Source: Tomocerus qinae (taxonomy: Eukaryota; Arthropoda; Collembola; Entomobryomorpha; Tomoceridae). Taken from it: 64,000 nt of DNA. Position numbers and translations under genes: made by a program. Location: positions 6,510,001 to 6,574,000 of the forward strand of contig CM034547.1 of assembly GCA_020055645.1 (NCBI GenBank), read 5' to 3'. This document shows positions 22,301 through 35,532 of the stretch, piece after piece. Each line of letters starts with the position of its first letter. The first letter of the stretch is position 1. Below the pieces are notes generated by a model. The model did not search any database. It saw only the letters and a program-made list of their open reading frames with translations, and had not been told where the DNA came from.

Positions 22301-24332
22301 ATCTTTACGTTATTTCCGCGGCACACTGCATGGATGGGTAAGTATTTCATATTCTACTGTCAGTTTTGAAACAATACAAATCAGTTGTTGGCGATTTCAC
22401 ATTTGAAATATGACAAAAATATGGAAAAACCACAAATGCGATTCTTATTATGGTTCTGGAAATAATATTCCACAATAATAGTTTTGGGGAACAGATCGAT
22501 TTTTGGGAAATTTGGAGGAATTTAATCGAATTATTTCGAATTTATTCGAATTATTTCGAATTTATTTTAATTATTTCGGATTTATTTTAATTATTTCGAA
22601 TTTATTTTAATTATTTCGAATTTATTTTAATTATTTCGAATTTATTTTAATTATTTCGCATTTATTCGAATTATTTCGAATTTATTTTAATTATTTCGCA
22701 TTTATTCGAATTATTTCGCATTTATTCGAATTATTTCGAATTTATTCGAATTATTTCGAATTTATTCGAATTATTTCGAATTTATTCGAAGTTCGAATTA
22801 TTTCGAATTATTTCGCATTTATTTGAATTATTTCGAATTTATCCAAACTATTTCGAATTTATTTGAATTATTTCGAATTTATTCTAATTATTTCGGATGA
22901 AGAGGGAAGAGGACTGAATTTCTGACGAGTTTAAACTTTTTATTTTCAAAAATTATTTTGACCTACTTAACGTTTACCAATTTTAACGTGATTAGGCTCA
23001 TTAGATCCACAAAAATATTGTCTGCAAACAGATAGGAAGTGGTTTCAGATACCTAGTCGGAAGGCGGCGGTATTAGGGTGAATATTATAAGTGATTACCC
23101 TGTTTACATAGGTAATTAAGCAATTACCAATAAAAATGGTAAAGGTAAGCATGAAATCAGCTCGTACAACAGGAATTAGAAATCATACTAGGATGGAATG
23201 AGCGGATGTTTCTGCAATTTTGTTGGCAATTCAACAACTGAATGTATAAGGAGACCAGGAGGTGTTACACACGAAGGAAAAAATGTATAATCTTGATTAC
23301 TGAATTATGGTCAGTGCATTACTGAAATATAATCAAATTACTTCTAGTATAAAAAAGATAATTTCTGTATATGCACAAATTCCTAGTAGAATTTATAAGA
23401 CTTTTTAGTCTACGGAAGAATAGAACGAGAGTAAGAGTCATAATATACATTTGTGGGATTTTGTCTCATTATTATGAGTTATAATTACTTAAGGTATCCT
23501 TATGCTTGTTTAATTGCTGCGAACTGAATTAAAAGTTTTTGTTTCACTCCATAGGCTTTATCCAAGTGATATCCAAGTGTGGATGACAGTTCACAGCTCG
23601 TTCGACTCAGCCTCATCTTTCGGTACTACAAAGGTCAATGTCCAGGACATCCTCATGCATCCTAACTACAACAGAAACACAAATGACAATGATGTGGCTC
23701 TGTTAAAATTGAGTACACCCATTGACACTTCTCAAAAGAACTATTTCGTGCCTGCCTGTATTCCTGCCGGTACATCAGATTACTCTGGAATACTAGCCAG
23801 AGGAACAGCTTGGTCTGATGGACGACGAAATCAAATCTGCAAAGCCAACATGCCTGTTCTGAGCAATTCTGTCTGCAAAAGAGACACAAAGCATCAAGAT
23901 AAGGTCACGGAAAATATGTTGTGCGCTGGATACCTGACTCCAAATAGAGAAGAGACATGCATTGTGCGTCCTACTTTTCAGTTTTATTTTACATCTCATC
24001 CTCCTAAGATGCGCTTTGTCACTCTACTAACTATTATCTATTAAAATTATCACAGGGAGATGCTGGTGGACCGTTAATGGCACCAAATGGAGGAAGATAC
24101 ACTCTCATTGGACTTGTGTCTTGGGGATATCGAAATGCTGGACAGTACAGTCCAACTGTATACTCAAGAGTTTCCGGTATACTAATAATAATCTGTTATG
24201 CACCTGATTCTAAAAAATATTCTCTAGAAAATACAGGCATTGAAATTCCTAATACGTTGTGGTTATTGTTTTTCAGCTTATACCGATTGGATCCTTCATA
24301 ATACTCGAGATGCTGACTGGTGTGGCAATTAA
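19350..24332 (+). CDS. SP5: secreted serine protease homologue (Ser195 to Ala) with a mucin-like propeptide, 8 exons
   Basis: A 626-aa predicted pseudoenzyme. Exons are 19350-19445, 19538-20564, 21338-21393, 22142-22205, 22286-22337, 23555-23963, 24056-24176 and 24277-24332, all phases closing. A signal peptide precedes a propeptide of about 340 residues dominated by Ala, Pro, Ser, Glu and Asp, with three degenerate repeats of the type STFESEYxxTSQFLSD. It ends ADC, then ACG, like all family members. The fold keeps His428 (SAAHC) and Asp478 (NDVALLK) but has GDAGG (Ala571). The S1 residue is Glu (EETCI), the Cys normally pairing across the S1 site is absent (WGYRNAG), and no basic IVGG activation site exists (SVPLGDS). 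If the GTGAGG donor at 20565 is ignored, the second exon reads on to a stop at 20608 and AATAAA at 21037, giving a propeptide-only protein. The full gene ends with AATAAA at 24767-24772. Confidence 0.85.
20565..21337 (+). other. SP5 intron with internal stop and polyadenylation signals
   Basis: Reading past the donor GTGAGG gives 14 further codons, then TGA at 20606-20608. AATAAA at 21009-21014 and at 21037-21042 could end a short transcript. The downstream exon at 21338 restores the family's Cys-X-Cys-Gly in phase, so both outcomes are structurally possible. Confidence 0.55.
21394..22141 (+). other. SP5 intron between the activation region and the PW exon
   Basis: A 748-base AT-rich intron. 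The small open frames in it have no motif, and no repeat was recognised. Confidence 0.6.
22519..22897 (+). repeat. AT-rich minisatellite in an SP5 intron
   Basis: About nineteen copies of a 20-bp unit, consensus GAATTTATTCGAATTATTTC with TTTTAA and CGCATT variants, inside the 1.2-kb intron 22338-23554. Each unit splits into two 10-mers, GAATTATTTC and GAATTTATTC, so the array probably grew from a 10-bp repeat. Many copies contain TTCGAA palindromes. Confidence 0.92.
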
Positions 24333-24772
24333 ATGTTGTCTGAGGAAAGGAATAATAATTATGATTAATTACCACCTTTACATTTAATTCTATGTATCTA
24401 AATACTTATTTGTATTAACTATCTTATTATGGATTTCATGGTTGGCTTTGTTGTATGGAGTTTGGGATGGACTGTAATTGTATGCAGAGATTCGTTACAG
24501 TTACAAATTACGAAGTTTTCTATTGTTGACAGTATTGTATGTACCTTTGTACCTGTTAGTACAAGAAGGAATGATATTATTATCCTCCCTCTTGCGATGC
24601 GGTGTATTAAGTCTTTAAGTTATTTATCATTGTAAATCCTATAGTTTGCATATTTATTCGCTTGTGCCATTAACCACTGTAATTTATTATGACTATTAGG
24701 AGTCTAGTATAAGTATTTATTATGAAATCACTTATAAAATTGTAGGACAGTGTAAATATACAGCATAATAAA

Positions 24773-26230
24773 AAAGAAATCTCATTTATTAGAGGTAATG
24801 CTAAGATTGTTTTGCATGTCATCCTTACACTGTATTATAAGGCGTATTATTTAATGGTGTATTATTTACATGCAACTATAACAGGAATGACATTAGAACA
24901 GAAATAGCATGAACGTATTATACATTCACAATAAGAAAACAGGTAGAAATATTATAGATTAGCTCAAGTTGATATTTGAATATATTGTGGCTTAGAATAA
25001 TGATTAGTATTTTTCCATACTGTGTGAGTATGTAAAAAATAAAGCCACAACAACCCAGGTTGGAATAACGTGCATAAGTAATGAAAATGTTTCTCTAGCG
25101 AAGCAGATCGTTTATCAGTGTATAAGAAATGGTCTGCAATGATCTATCTAGTATCTGAAACCGACAACAAATATTGTGACCTGAACTAAACTCTACTGAA
25201 TTACTTGTACATAGCATTCACATGCAGAGAAAATTCACTTTTAGCAGGTAGGCACCAACTACTTATACTAGTCTCTGCTTAGTATAAGTACATTCTGTTA
25301 TAGAGACGAATCAGTTTATCTGTGCATTAACCTTAACCAAAGAAGATTTGATTTTATATGCACATGCAATGGAATAGTTAAGCATTTATTGCCAGGTACT
25401 CACGTACACAATTCTTTCCTTCAAATCAAGATCAATGTCGTTGTGAAGTAAAAAGTACACATAAAAATACAATGTACTATTGTACTTGTTCGTTGTACAG
25501 GTAGATTGCATTATCTATTCAAAGCACATTTCGCCCATTGTTATTTATAGACTCAAGTCATTTACATAGCTGTCAAAAATGAAGATGATATTGCAGTAGT
25601 GTGCTTTGAAGGTAGTAATCGAGATATGCCTAAAGGATAAAGTCATAATCATAATTTTAATAAGAATTACATTATCTAATAAGTATCTATAAGGCGAATG
25701 TACTTACCGATGCCCCGATTTTTTGTATGCAATGAAATTGCATTTGAATTTAAATAAAATTTACTATCATAAATTGAAGAGTTGATGGGATGCAAGAAAA
25801 GATGGGAAAGGCAAGGTTCAAATCAAACCACAAGAGAAGACAAAAAAGAAAATCGATCATTCGCTTAGCTAATCCTACTTAAGGACTACGACTAACAATA
25901 ATATTATTTGCTAAGCATTGTATACTCTGATATTTAGATTCGATTTCAATCCACTTTTTTGCCTGAGAGTGGAGTGTCTTTTGATTTCCTCCATCTCTCT
26001 CTAATTGACTATACCATATTCAATATTTCAAATTCCATCCCTGTCAGAACACTCGCTGTGGTGGACTGCGTTTATGCAGAAATTGCGCAAAACCAAATCA
26101 TTAAAGATCATTTGAGTACAAAAAACACATCAAAAGTTCATTCAAGCACAGAATCACATTAAATAAAAGAAAATCTAGCAATTTGGATTGAAAGTACATT
26201 AACTCATTGTTAATATTAGTTACTTCAGTA
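24773..26230. other. intergenic SP5-SP6
   Basis: No supported coding exon. An open frame near 25,959-26,162 lacks motifs. The SP6 promoter should lie at the right end, but I found no convincing TATA/initiator pair. Confidence 0.5.
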
Positions 26231-29200
26231 ATGGCAGTGAAATCTGCGATAATTCTTCTCACTCTGATTGCATCTGGAACACTTGCAGAAGTGGTAAGTC
26301 TTACTTTTATGTATTTATATTCATCCATTTGCAAATGTCTCAATGTTGAAATAGCGGTAAAAGATTGCAGACTAGATACATAGTTGTACTTATGGTAAAC
26401 TCGAGTAAACTTGAGTATTCATTGTTCTTGAAAAAAGGAGAGCACATTGGAATTTAAATAAAATCAACCGCAAAATCTTTTCCTGTATAGTCCATAAAAA
26501 CATATTTGCCTCTCTTTCACATCTAACCTGAATGTAAATTGCGTTATGGTATTCAGTATATTATGCTCAGTGCACATTATTTTCATGCCGAAACAAGAAG
26601 TAGCTTTCATTAAATCTCTGATTCTATGTGACGATGTATAATCTCCAATCTCGCTCGATTTATTTTTTTATTCTTGAAAAGCCTTACAGCAGGTACTTTA
26701 CAGTTTTTAATATCTCTACAACATTTACATTGTTACATTCTCGCACTCGAACAAATGGAATGAACGAAAATGAATGTGACTCTACAAAATGAAAGTCTCT
26801 TCTTTATTATTAAATATTTGACATTTTCTCTCGTAAATTCGTAATGAGTGCTTTTGTATTTAACATCAACAGCTGATACAATAAATTACTACTACTTGCA
26901 ATTAGATACGAACTGCGCAATAATTATGGATTTACTTCAATACAGCTACATACAGCTACTTTTATTTGTAAGTAGTATGTAGTATATACTTAGTTTTATT
27001 TTTAGATTCCGGAATTGGAGGAAGTTAATTTTTCTCAACGAATTTTGCACCCGAAAGTTTCAGCGGAAAGTGAAAAGGATTCAAGTCCTTTTGTACCTGA
27101 CTCGGTGAAAATTCCCTTACCTCCCCGAACCGTTAATCTCAAATGTAGTAAGTGAACAATCAAAAATAAATTTCTTAATTTCGTCTATGAATTATGGAAA
27201 AATTTATCTAATTAATTTTACATTAATGGCGTCCAAAATTGGCTAATATATCAATTAATTAGTGCTTCGGTTTGTGGATCATTTTTCAATTTTAGTGAAT
27301 TATGATACAAGGCAATAGTTTTATGAAATGGCAGTTCTAAAATGAAGAAAAGACAAGTCGGTTTTCTGCGATCAGTATAGGGAACAATAACAGTATAAGG
27401 GAGAATATTACTAGGATAATTACCGATGTGCATAAGTTTTTATGTTGGGTAATTAGACTTGATGATTTAGACTCTAAAGCAAGCAATTCCTAAGTAATTA
27501 ATGCGTTCAGCCAACAAATGTCAGCAATATTAATGCTTCTATGTCATTAGTCATTATTAGTACTATAATAACTCTATTTACAAAGCAAACATTTGTTAGC
27601 TATAATTTATTTTCTTGTGTGAGAATGACGAATACCTAACTGAATTAGCTAACTCTTGGTCATGTACGGGCATACTTGTATTAGATACTTGTTTGCAATA
27701 AAAATTGTTTGCAAAAAGCATGAAATAACCGAAACCGGTTTGGCTTTTATATCGGAAGAAGAAAAGTGAATTAGCGAAACGTAAAAACTAACCTACCAAG
27801 TTAGCAGTTAAGTTAATACCTCTGAGAATCTCTCAAATAATTTAAACCGAATGTTGAACTATTGCCGATAATTCCCTTCTTGTTCGTTTTTATGATGATC
27901 CCTTTATGACTGCTTGGTGAGATTAAATTGTCAGATTACACGAATCTTTTGATGAGTTATCTAGATCTGTCTGTAATATTCTTTCATAACTATGTTTTAT
28001 AAATGTTGTTTTATATAAGTAGCTTGATGCAATTAGTCTCCTACTGTTGCGTATCTTAAATACGGTAATGTATATTGCACCACAGAAAAAGAGATTAAGA
28101 GGACGATTGCTCCTGCCAAATCTTGTGGCAGTTGAAAATATCATTTCGGAGGAATCCTAATGGCATCATTAGTTTTACTCTTTGTTGTAAAGTGAAGCTG
28201 TAGTAATACACGCGTCTGGCACAACTCAGAGTTGAAGAAGGTTGAATAACCTCCCGTGGATATAGATACAGCGAATTTAACATTGCAATTGTAAATCACC
28301 AACTAGAGTCTACTTAATCCGTCACTCACTATCACTATCGTAGATATTGTATGAATGCCTAGAAGGAAATGGTCATTGTTGGAGTAATAGCGAGATTACA
28401 TGCTTTAAGGAGTGTCTATTATATTACATATAGGATGTGGTGTTCACGAATGTCCTAAAACTAGTACAAATGTTGTACGTGGCCCAGAAGAATTTCCTTC
28501 CGCTCAAAACCAGTCGATGCCAATAATGACAGTGGATAATATGCATAGAAAATCAAAAGCCAGTCAAAATGTAGAGATGCGTGATGAAGTTAACGCAGAT
28601 CACGAACTGGATAATAATGTCGGAGGAGATACTGTTCCTACAGATATCAATGAATTCCCCTGGATCGTGGCATTGATCTACAGACATGAAAATGGCAGTG
28701 GAGAACACTTTTGTGGAGGAACGGTATAAAATAAATGATAATAATAATAATTACCATTTAACATTATTGCACCTAATTTATCTTACTGTTTTTGATTTTC
28801 TAGCTAATCTCATCAAAATTTGTATTGACGGTACACCAATTTAATAATTTTAAAATATTGAATAAATGATAATCTAAGAATAATAAAGATAATAATTCAT
28901 ATTTTATTTTTACAGGCCACCCATTGCTTTATAGGGTAATATGATTTCATAGTTAATTCTGTAATTATGCGTATCATGTTGTGAGTGCTTTATTGACAAA
29001 CTGCATCGTAGGTTAGGAAAACTGTAAAACTATTTTTTATGACTACCGTAGGAAAACAGCTGCAAAGACGGAAGTGTGGCTTAACGAACGAAACTTCTTG
29101 CTCTCAACTGAGACACCGCATCCCACATTGAAAGTCAAAGTGGCCAGACTGATTCCTCATCCAAATTACAATCTACTTATGTACTACAATGATATCGCAT

Positions 29201-30163
29201 TGCTGGAATTGGCCGAGTCGATCGACGTGACTCAAAAGCATCTCAGACCCATTTGCCTTCCACCGCATGAGAATTACGATGCACTTCAAAACAGCAATAC
29301 GTATAATTTCCTTGTTTGCTAATGATCCTACCTAAAATGAAGTAGCTTCGCATTATGGTAATTTTCTGTTAAATTACAGAGGAGATAAACTGGGAATTAC
29401 TGCTGGATGGGGACGCACTTCCTTTGAAGGACCGAAATCTGATAAACTCCTCCATGTGAAAGTTCCTCTGATTACCAATAAAGATTGCACTGAAAAATCC
29501 GAGTCTTGGTACAGGGATCGAGTCACGGATTACATGATGTGTGCAGGAGATTTGGCCAATGGAGGACCTGACTCGTGCCCGGTAACTATCAAATATCAAT
29601 TTCACTTCAATCTCTGAAAATTAGGTTGTAATCTGAACTCTTTTTCTTACAGGGGGATAGTGGTGGACCACTCTTTGTTGAATTGCCCGAAAAACAATTT
29701 CAATTAGTTGGAATTGTATCATGGGGCGATCGTTGTGCAGAAGCTAGAAAACCAGGTAATAGAAAATTGCTTCGAATTTTAATATTTTACAAAATTGAAA
29801 CAGACTTAGAACAAGTTTACAAATAATTCGTTTTATGTTTTAATTGCGACCTCAATTGCGAAATCTTGACCGATTTTCAAATAGGAGTCTACACAAATGT
29901 GGCTAGTAAGTAATAAACACACATCCGAAATCTATCTGTTAATATTATCAAACAATTACGAAGGAGCACAATGTTTCAATGTGTAATGCTTTCGAATCGC
30001 GCATCCTTCTTTGTTTTCTCTGCTAAATTTGTACTTGACTTTCTAAAACTCGAACGTAATATTTACACATCATAAACCTGTGATTTCAGAGTACATTAAA
30101 TGGATTGATAGCGTTGAAGGAGGGAAGGACGTGAAAGAAACCAACTATCGCTGTGCCATGTAA
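26231..30163 (+). CDS. SP6: secreted serine protease with atypical activation site, 10 exons
   Basis: A 396-aa secreted trypsin-fold protein. Exons are 26231-26293, 27006-27147, 28434-28723, 28804-28830, 28916-28935, 29052-29300, 29380-29581, 29653-29755, 29885-29905 and 30090-30163, closing in frame. The signal peptide is followed by a short propeptide ending LKC, then RCG and about 55 residues before the fold. The triad is intact: His177 (ATHC, on a 20-nt exon), Asp228 (NDIALLE) and Ser334 (GDSGG). PDSCP supplies the trypsin S1 Asp. At the activation site the sequence is DNNVGGD: the residue before Val131 is Asn, so neither a basic cut nor the usual Ile16 is present. It may need an unusual activator or stay a zymogen. 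The stop codon overlaps an AATAAA (TAATAAA at 30161-30167). The GDSGG and following GP are not split here, unlike SP1-SP3. Confidence 0.88.
26294..27005 (+). other. SP6 intron 1
   Basis: A 712-base AT-rich intron between signal peptide and propeptide exons. No other feature was recognised. Confidence 0.6.
27148..28433 (+). other. SP6 intron 2
   Basis: A 1,286-base intron in phase 1, placed at the family's conserved C|XCG position. Minus-strand open frames inside it show no recognisable motif. Confidence 0.65.
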
Positions 30164-30167
30164 TAAA

Positions 30168-33100
30168 AGTGGAGGAAACATGAGAAGTTTTTACATATTA
30201 ATGTCATCTTTACTGCTTAACATGGCATACTTATGTATTCATTGTTACAGCACTTTTTAGTGCCTTTATTATTGACGTTTTTGTTCATTGTTTCATTTTT
30301 ATTCACACATATCTGTCCACAAAAACATAAATTCATTATTTATATCCAACACTTATCACTTCATTTTGCGATAGAAATGTCAATTGTAATAAAAACATTT
30401 ACTCCAAAATTAAACTTGCCTATCTCTCATTAATTTCATGTAATTATCATATTATTTGTATTTACCTTGTAGTAAGCAGATAACATTATTTATACATTAA
30501 TTTCTAATTTAATATTGAATACCAATAATCTCCAACTGCAAATCAAGTCTGTTCTGATGAGCGTGAGAAAACGTATTGGAAAATCGTCAATCTACTGACT
30601 AGTAAAAATGCGAAGAAAAGGAAGACAACTTTCTTGACACGCCTTTAATCGGTTCCTTAGATTTTAAATCAATAATGTACGTGTATACAGTACTCAGTAT
30701 AAGTAGTGATTAACGCTGTTGGTTTTGTGAAACATATTTGCACGGCTCATTTGCATATTTATTACGCATTAAATCTAGCAGAATGTATTTGTTCTACTGT
30801 ACGCACCTGTTCTATATATTGTATATGACTTCAGTATAGAAATTAAGATCAAGTACTGATAGAGAGTTTGTTACTAAGAAATATTGTCTCTTGGTTTTCT
30901 CATTGACAGTTTAGTGATGCAGTGTTGATTGATATAGAAAGCAGGATTCTCCACATCCACAAATGGTATTTAATTACAATTTAGCATATAGATAATTAGA
31001 GCTGAATGAAGAAATCGTTAGGAGTTTGCATTATAATTTGTGTTACAAAGTACCTGTATCCAAAGGAGGAGGCACATTAAAACTGAAACTAGAATTTCAT
31101 TTATTATTTATTTCCTGACTTCCTATGTCCATGCACTGCCACCCTCAACTATAATTAGTTTACTAATAAAAAATATACTTTTCCATGTAAAACCAGTTTT
31201 GATTCAGTAACACAGTAAACTAACATGAAATTACATATTGGGTAAAAACTACTTGTACACAAAGACCTTTGCATGTACTACTAGAACTTAGTTGCTATAT
31301 TACACTCCTTGTAAATAAACTGTAATACTTTGTACTTGTTATACTTTACACTGCATTTCTGTAGGCTATGGTTTATTGGCAGTATAGCTGCATCCGTCCG
31401 TAATATTGTGCAAATTATTTCCTTTTGTCTTAATGTTTTCGTGCTCTTCTCACACAAGTCAAACCATAAACAAAATAAAACAAGTCAAAGTCATGTCTGT
31501 GTATCAGAATTGCCGTGACATGCCATAATAGTACCTTTCCTTAAGAAGAAAACGGTATTTTTTAATGTTTAAGATTGAGGCAATTAATACTATTGAGTTG
31601 TCTTTTGGCTCTATCTGTCTTCACGTTCAAGTGTCATACTTTGTGGTAGATTTTCCATATTATTGTGGAACTTTAATGGTTTTTTTGTAAATGATCGCTT
31701 GAAATGATGGAATAATATATGATAGAAATGAATACAAGCAATACAGTTAGACTATGTGTAGATATTAACTTTTCTAAGAATTATTCCGTGCACTCTAATC
31801 GCCATCTTACTTATTTATAATGCGAAGCCAATTTTATGCTGAAATAGCTCATTGTTAATAGTACATAATAACTGCTCAAGTTCCCAACGTGTGTTATTAT
31901 CCTTCATCCATCAAAACCCAATGGAAAATGCTCAGCTTTGATTTAGTCGCATGCTAAAGAAAATTATCATGTTCAGTTGTGTTAAATGGCTCCTCTCTCG
32001 CTTCAATATCCATCAACTTTAATCTTCACACTCTGTGTACCTAGTCATTCATTGTCAGCGAACAGCACAAAAGATGAAAGAAAACACGCGCTGCACGACA
32101 GGATACTAGATACTCAAAGGATTTTCCCGAATTTTTATGTATTTCCGTATATATTTGCAATTTAAATTATCATAATGGGAGAAAAGCTTGAAAGAAATGG
32201 ATTTTTCTTCCCTCAGACAATTTTTCAAAAGAAACAGATGATTCAAATGAAAATTAAAAGTGACAACTTACTAATCTTGCTTTTTATTTACTTAAAAGGA
32301 AATAAACTACTGAGAGTAACTGTTGTAAGTATATCCAATATGATTTGCTTAAGAGTCAACTTAATTATGATAAACTACAGTCATGTTGGCATCTTTAAAC
32401 GACGTATTCTTTGAGAGCGTTGAATTACCTTGCGTGGCTGGGCCACTGACCTGAATGACTTGAAAACTTAAAAATACTCTGTTGCAGCTGCATGGTAAAC
32501 ATTCTCAGTTTTTATTAAATACATTTATTGCCCTAACTAGAAGACCTGATAAGATGTACCTAAAACCGACACATTTTATAAATTCTTCTAGTAAGTAAAA
32601 CGGCCTACCTGTTTTCTACTCGCCTGCAGATGCAAATCTACCTGAATGCTCATTAGATGATTTGACTAGCAAGAGGATGTTCCTCTATAGGTACTCGACA
32701 TTGAGTTCATAAGAACTCCACAATTCTAAACAAATAATCTTTTTACTTTGTACTAGAAAACAATGTAATAAATTAGTTTGAATGAGAACTCTTCTACACA
32801 GCAATTATTGGTTGGAAAACAAAAGGTATCGTTGCGCTGAGTAAATAGAAAAAAAGAAAAGCAAGGGAGAAAATGGTCAGAGACAATGTCTGTAATTAGC
32901 AAAAGTGTCGAATTGCACTTTGCAAAGAAACGAAGAAAGTTTCTTCCATTAAAAAGATATTGTTGACATGACTTTGACATTGATAAGACACTGATGCACT
33001 TAATTTTTTAATTTAGAACATTGCTAATGGAAGAAACGAATCAAATTACTATTTAAATGGAATAACTTGTCAGAAACTGAAACTTGATATTGCTACTTCT

Positions 33101-35405
33101 TCTTCTTCGAGTTGACTAAACGACCAAGAATGAGAATCAGACTGGATTGATAGGTTGGATTTATAACAAAGGAGTTCAAACTCGATCAAGCACACTTAAA
33201 CTTGACTTAGTAAGATGAGACGTCAATTAGTTCTTTTCTTATCGTTAAGTATATTCCGAGTATCAACACTCGTTCTACTACAAAAGTACTACAAAGTAGC
33301 TAATGAAAAACGTATTAGGTCATTCTTCCACTTTACTCTTTTATAATCTAAATAATAAGTTTTGCTCCACTAAAATACAAGTCCAATGTCAAAGTCATCT
33401 TAAAACTACAGAGATACATCTAATTGAGTAAATTATTGTAAATCCAACTTCCTTTCAAGAGTAAGCATGCACTTTATAATTATAATAATACACAATCTAC
33501 TTTACAATAATATTCTTGTTTACCTTTCCTTTTAGTGTTATCATTGGATTGGATTGAGTTCCCATTCTCACTAGTCGAGCGATCAACTCGTCAGTCAGTC
33601 CTTTGGCATCTATTTCTTGTTGCAAAGAATCCTTTCAGAAAGAATCTATAACAAAACAATTATTTTGTTGTTGTTACTATTGTTGTCTGTTTACTTTAGT
33701 AGTGCAACGAAGCAAGCCAGTTAATGTTCTTACACATGCATAATCATATTTATTAGGAGCACAATCTTTCCCTGCCTTGGTTTCCTTTGATTTGCTCCTT
33801 TCCTTGCCTTCGTTTTACTATCGTCGTGTGACACTTATTGACGCAGAAGTCGGTTTTGGTGTTACCTAATGAAACTGACTAACATGTGAGCGGACGGAGC
33901 TGATTCAATCCAAGTCACAATCACACCAACTTGAGAACAAGTTGAACAATAATGCAAGTAATCCAAGATACCTTAATAGCAAAGAGACGTTGTTTATGAC
34001 ATTATGACCTGCTACAAAGTTACACTATCAACTAATCTATTAAATTTAAAACGTGGAAAATCAACACAGGAAAATCTTATCGTCCTTCTACTATGCTTTA
34101 TAAGCAACAGAATTTAATTTTCCTGAGTGCATCACAGATTTGTACAAATAAAAATGTAATTGCATATCACTTACAATAAACTACTTTTTGTTTTACATGC
34201 TTTTGCTCGGCAGGAAAGTCATGCGCAAAAAATAAAGACATGGTATTATCAAATAAATAAAATCTACTTTTTGTTTTACTAAACATTCTCAGCATCAGCT
34301 GATGAGAAAATTCCGATTTAAATCCCCCATGGGTCTATAATTTTCTGATATCATTTTTTATCGTAAACAAATCACAGTTGGCAATTTATATGCTGAAACA
34401 TCACCAAATCTTTTTAGACTTGGAAAAAATGACTACATGGCGAAATAGGTGGATGATCTTTGAGATATAAAATTGTAACATCGTGGATACGGTAGAAGGA
34501 TCAGTAAGGGCAGATGAAAAAGGTGTTTCTGCTTTCAATAATAAAAACTTGTGAATATAATTTGAGCGTCACCCATTCGTGTTTGAACAAATGGCATTTG
34601 GGATGACTGCAGTTAGTATATTTAAAAGAAGTAATCAAGTCATCTACTTTCGGTTGTATTATTATTGGCACATATTTGTTAAGTGCATTATTATTGTAAG
34701 CCCTTGATTCCATATGTCGTTTCTATTTGAGAGGAAATGCCACGCTATGCTATTCCATGCCTATCTTCACAATTGCATTTTTCATTTGAATTTGATTCTA
34801 TTGAGTGGATTGAAGGCATTGTACGAGATACAAACAGAATACTATCTGCCGTCTTCATCTGTATAGCATTTAGTTAACGCAACGACAGTTTCATTTGCTT
34901 TACTTTTTACAAAGTCAGAATTTTCTTGGGATGGAGTGAGTGAATCTTCTCTATGTATGCCACGACATTTTCCATTGTGAAACGTGTGTGCATAGACAAT
35001 TCTTCTTCGTTTCACACTATTATGAATATAAACGATGAGCAGGGAATTATAGTCACAATGCAAAACGTAGCTACTAGGTACATTTTGTGTGGAAAAAGAG
35101 ACAAATCGAAACTAAACCACAGTATGTACTTTAACATAATAGAGATTCTTGTATAAAATGTTATTCTGAGGTAAATAAAGCAAAGCTTCCCTTTTTTTAG
35201 TTGACTTGGTGGCTGAAATGAAGTTTTGCTTGTCTCTCAGTCGAGTAGATAGTATACAAAGTTCTATTCAGCTGAAATACAATGGAAAATATACAATAAA
35301 GAGCAACGTCTTGAGTTTCCTGTGAAAAAAGCAACGGTCTCAACAGTTTCAACTTGTGTGTAAAGTCCTGACTGAGGTTGAGACGGCTATGGCTGGGGAA
35401 ATGGA
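30168..35405. other. 5.2-kb intergenic gap SP6-SP7
   Basis: The longest gap in the protease array. I see no exon with protease motifs, no RNA gene and no clear transposon end. It is AT-rich throughout, with only short open frames lacking splice context. Confidence 0.45.
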
Positions 35406-35411
35406 AAAGTA

Positions 35412-35452
35412 TATAAAAGAGTTGGAAGGGAGTTAAGCCGTAGCTAGTCGTT
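35412..35452 (+). promoter_or_regulatory. SP7 core promoter
   Basis: TATAAAAG at 35412-35419 is followed about 33 bases on by CTAGTCGTTTAC. The AGTCGTT core is shared with the SP1 and SP3 initiators. Confidence 0.6.
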
Positions 35453-35481
35453 TACTTGTAGTCGTAGTGTCTGTTAGTAGA

Positions 35482-35529
35482 AATGAAGTTTCACTACTTA
35501 TTTCAAGTAGTCTCTCTTTTAACTTCTTA
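35482..35529 (+). other. upstream open reading frame in the SP7 leader
   Basis: The first ATG after the predicted start site opens a 15-codon frame ending TAA four bases before the SP7 ATG at 35533. If translated it would lower or condition initiation at SP7. An N-terminal start at another codon cannot be excluded. Confidence 0.4.
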
Positions 35530-35532
35530 ATT

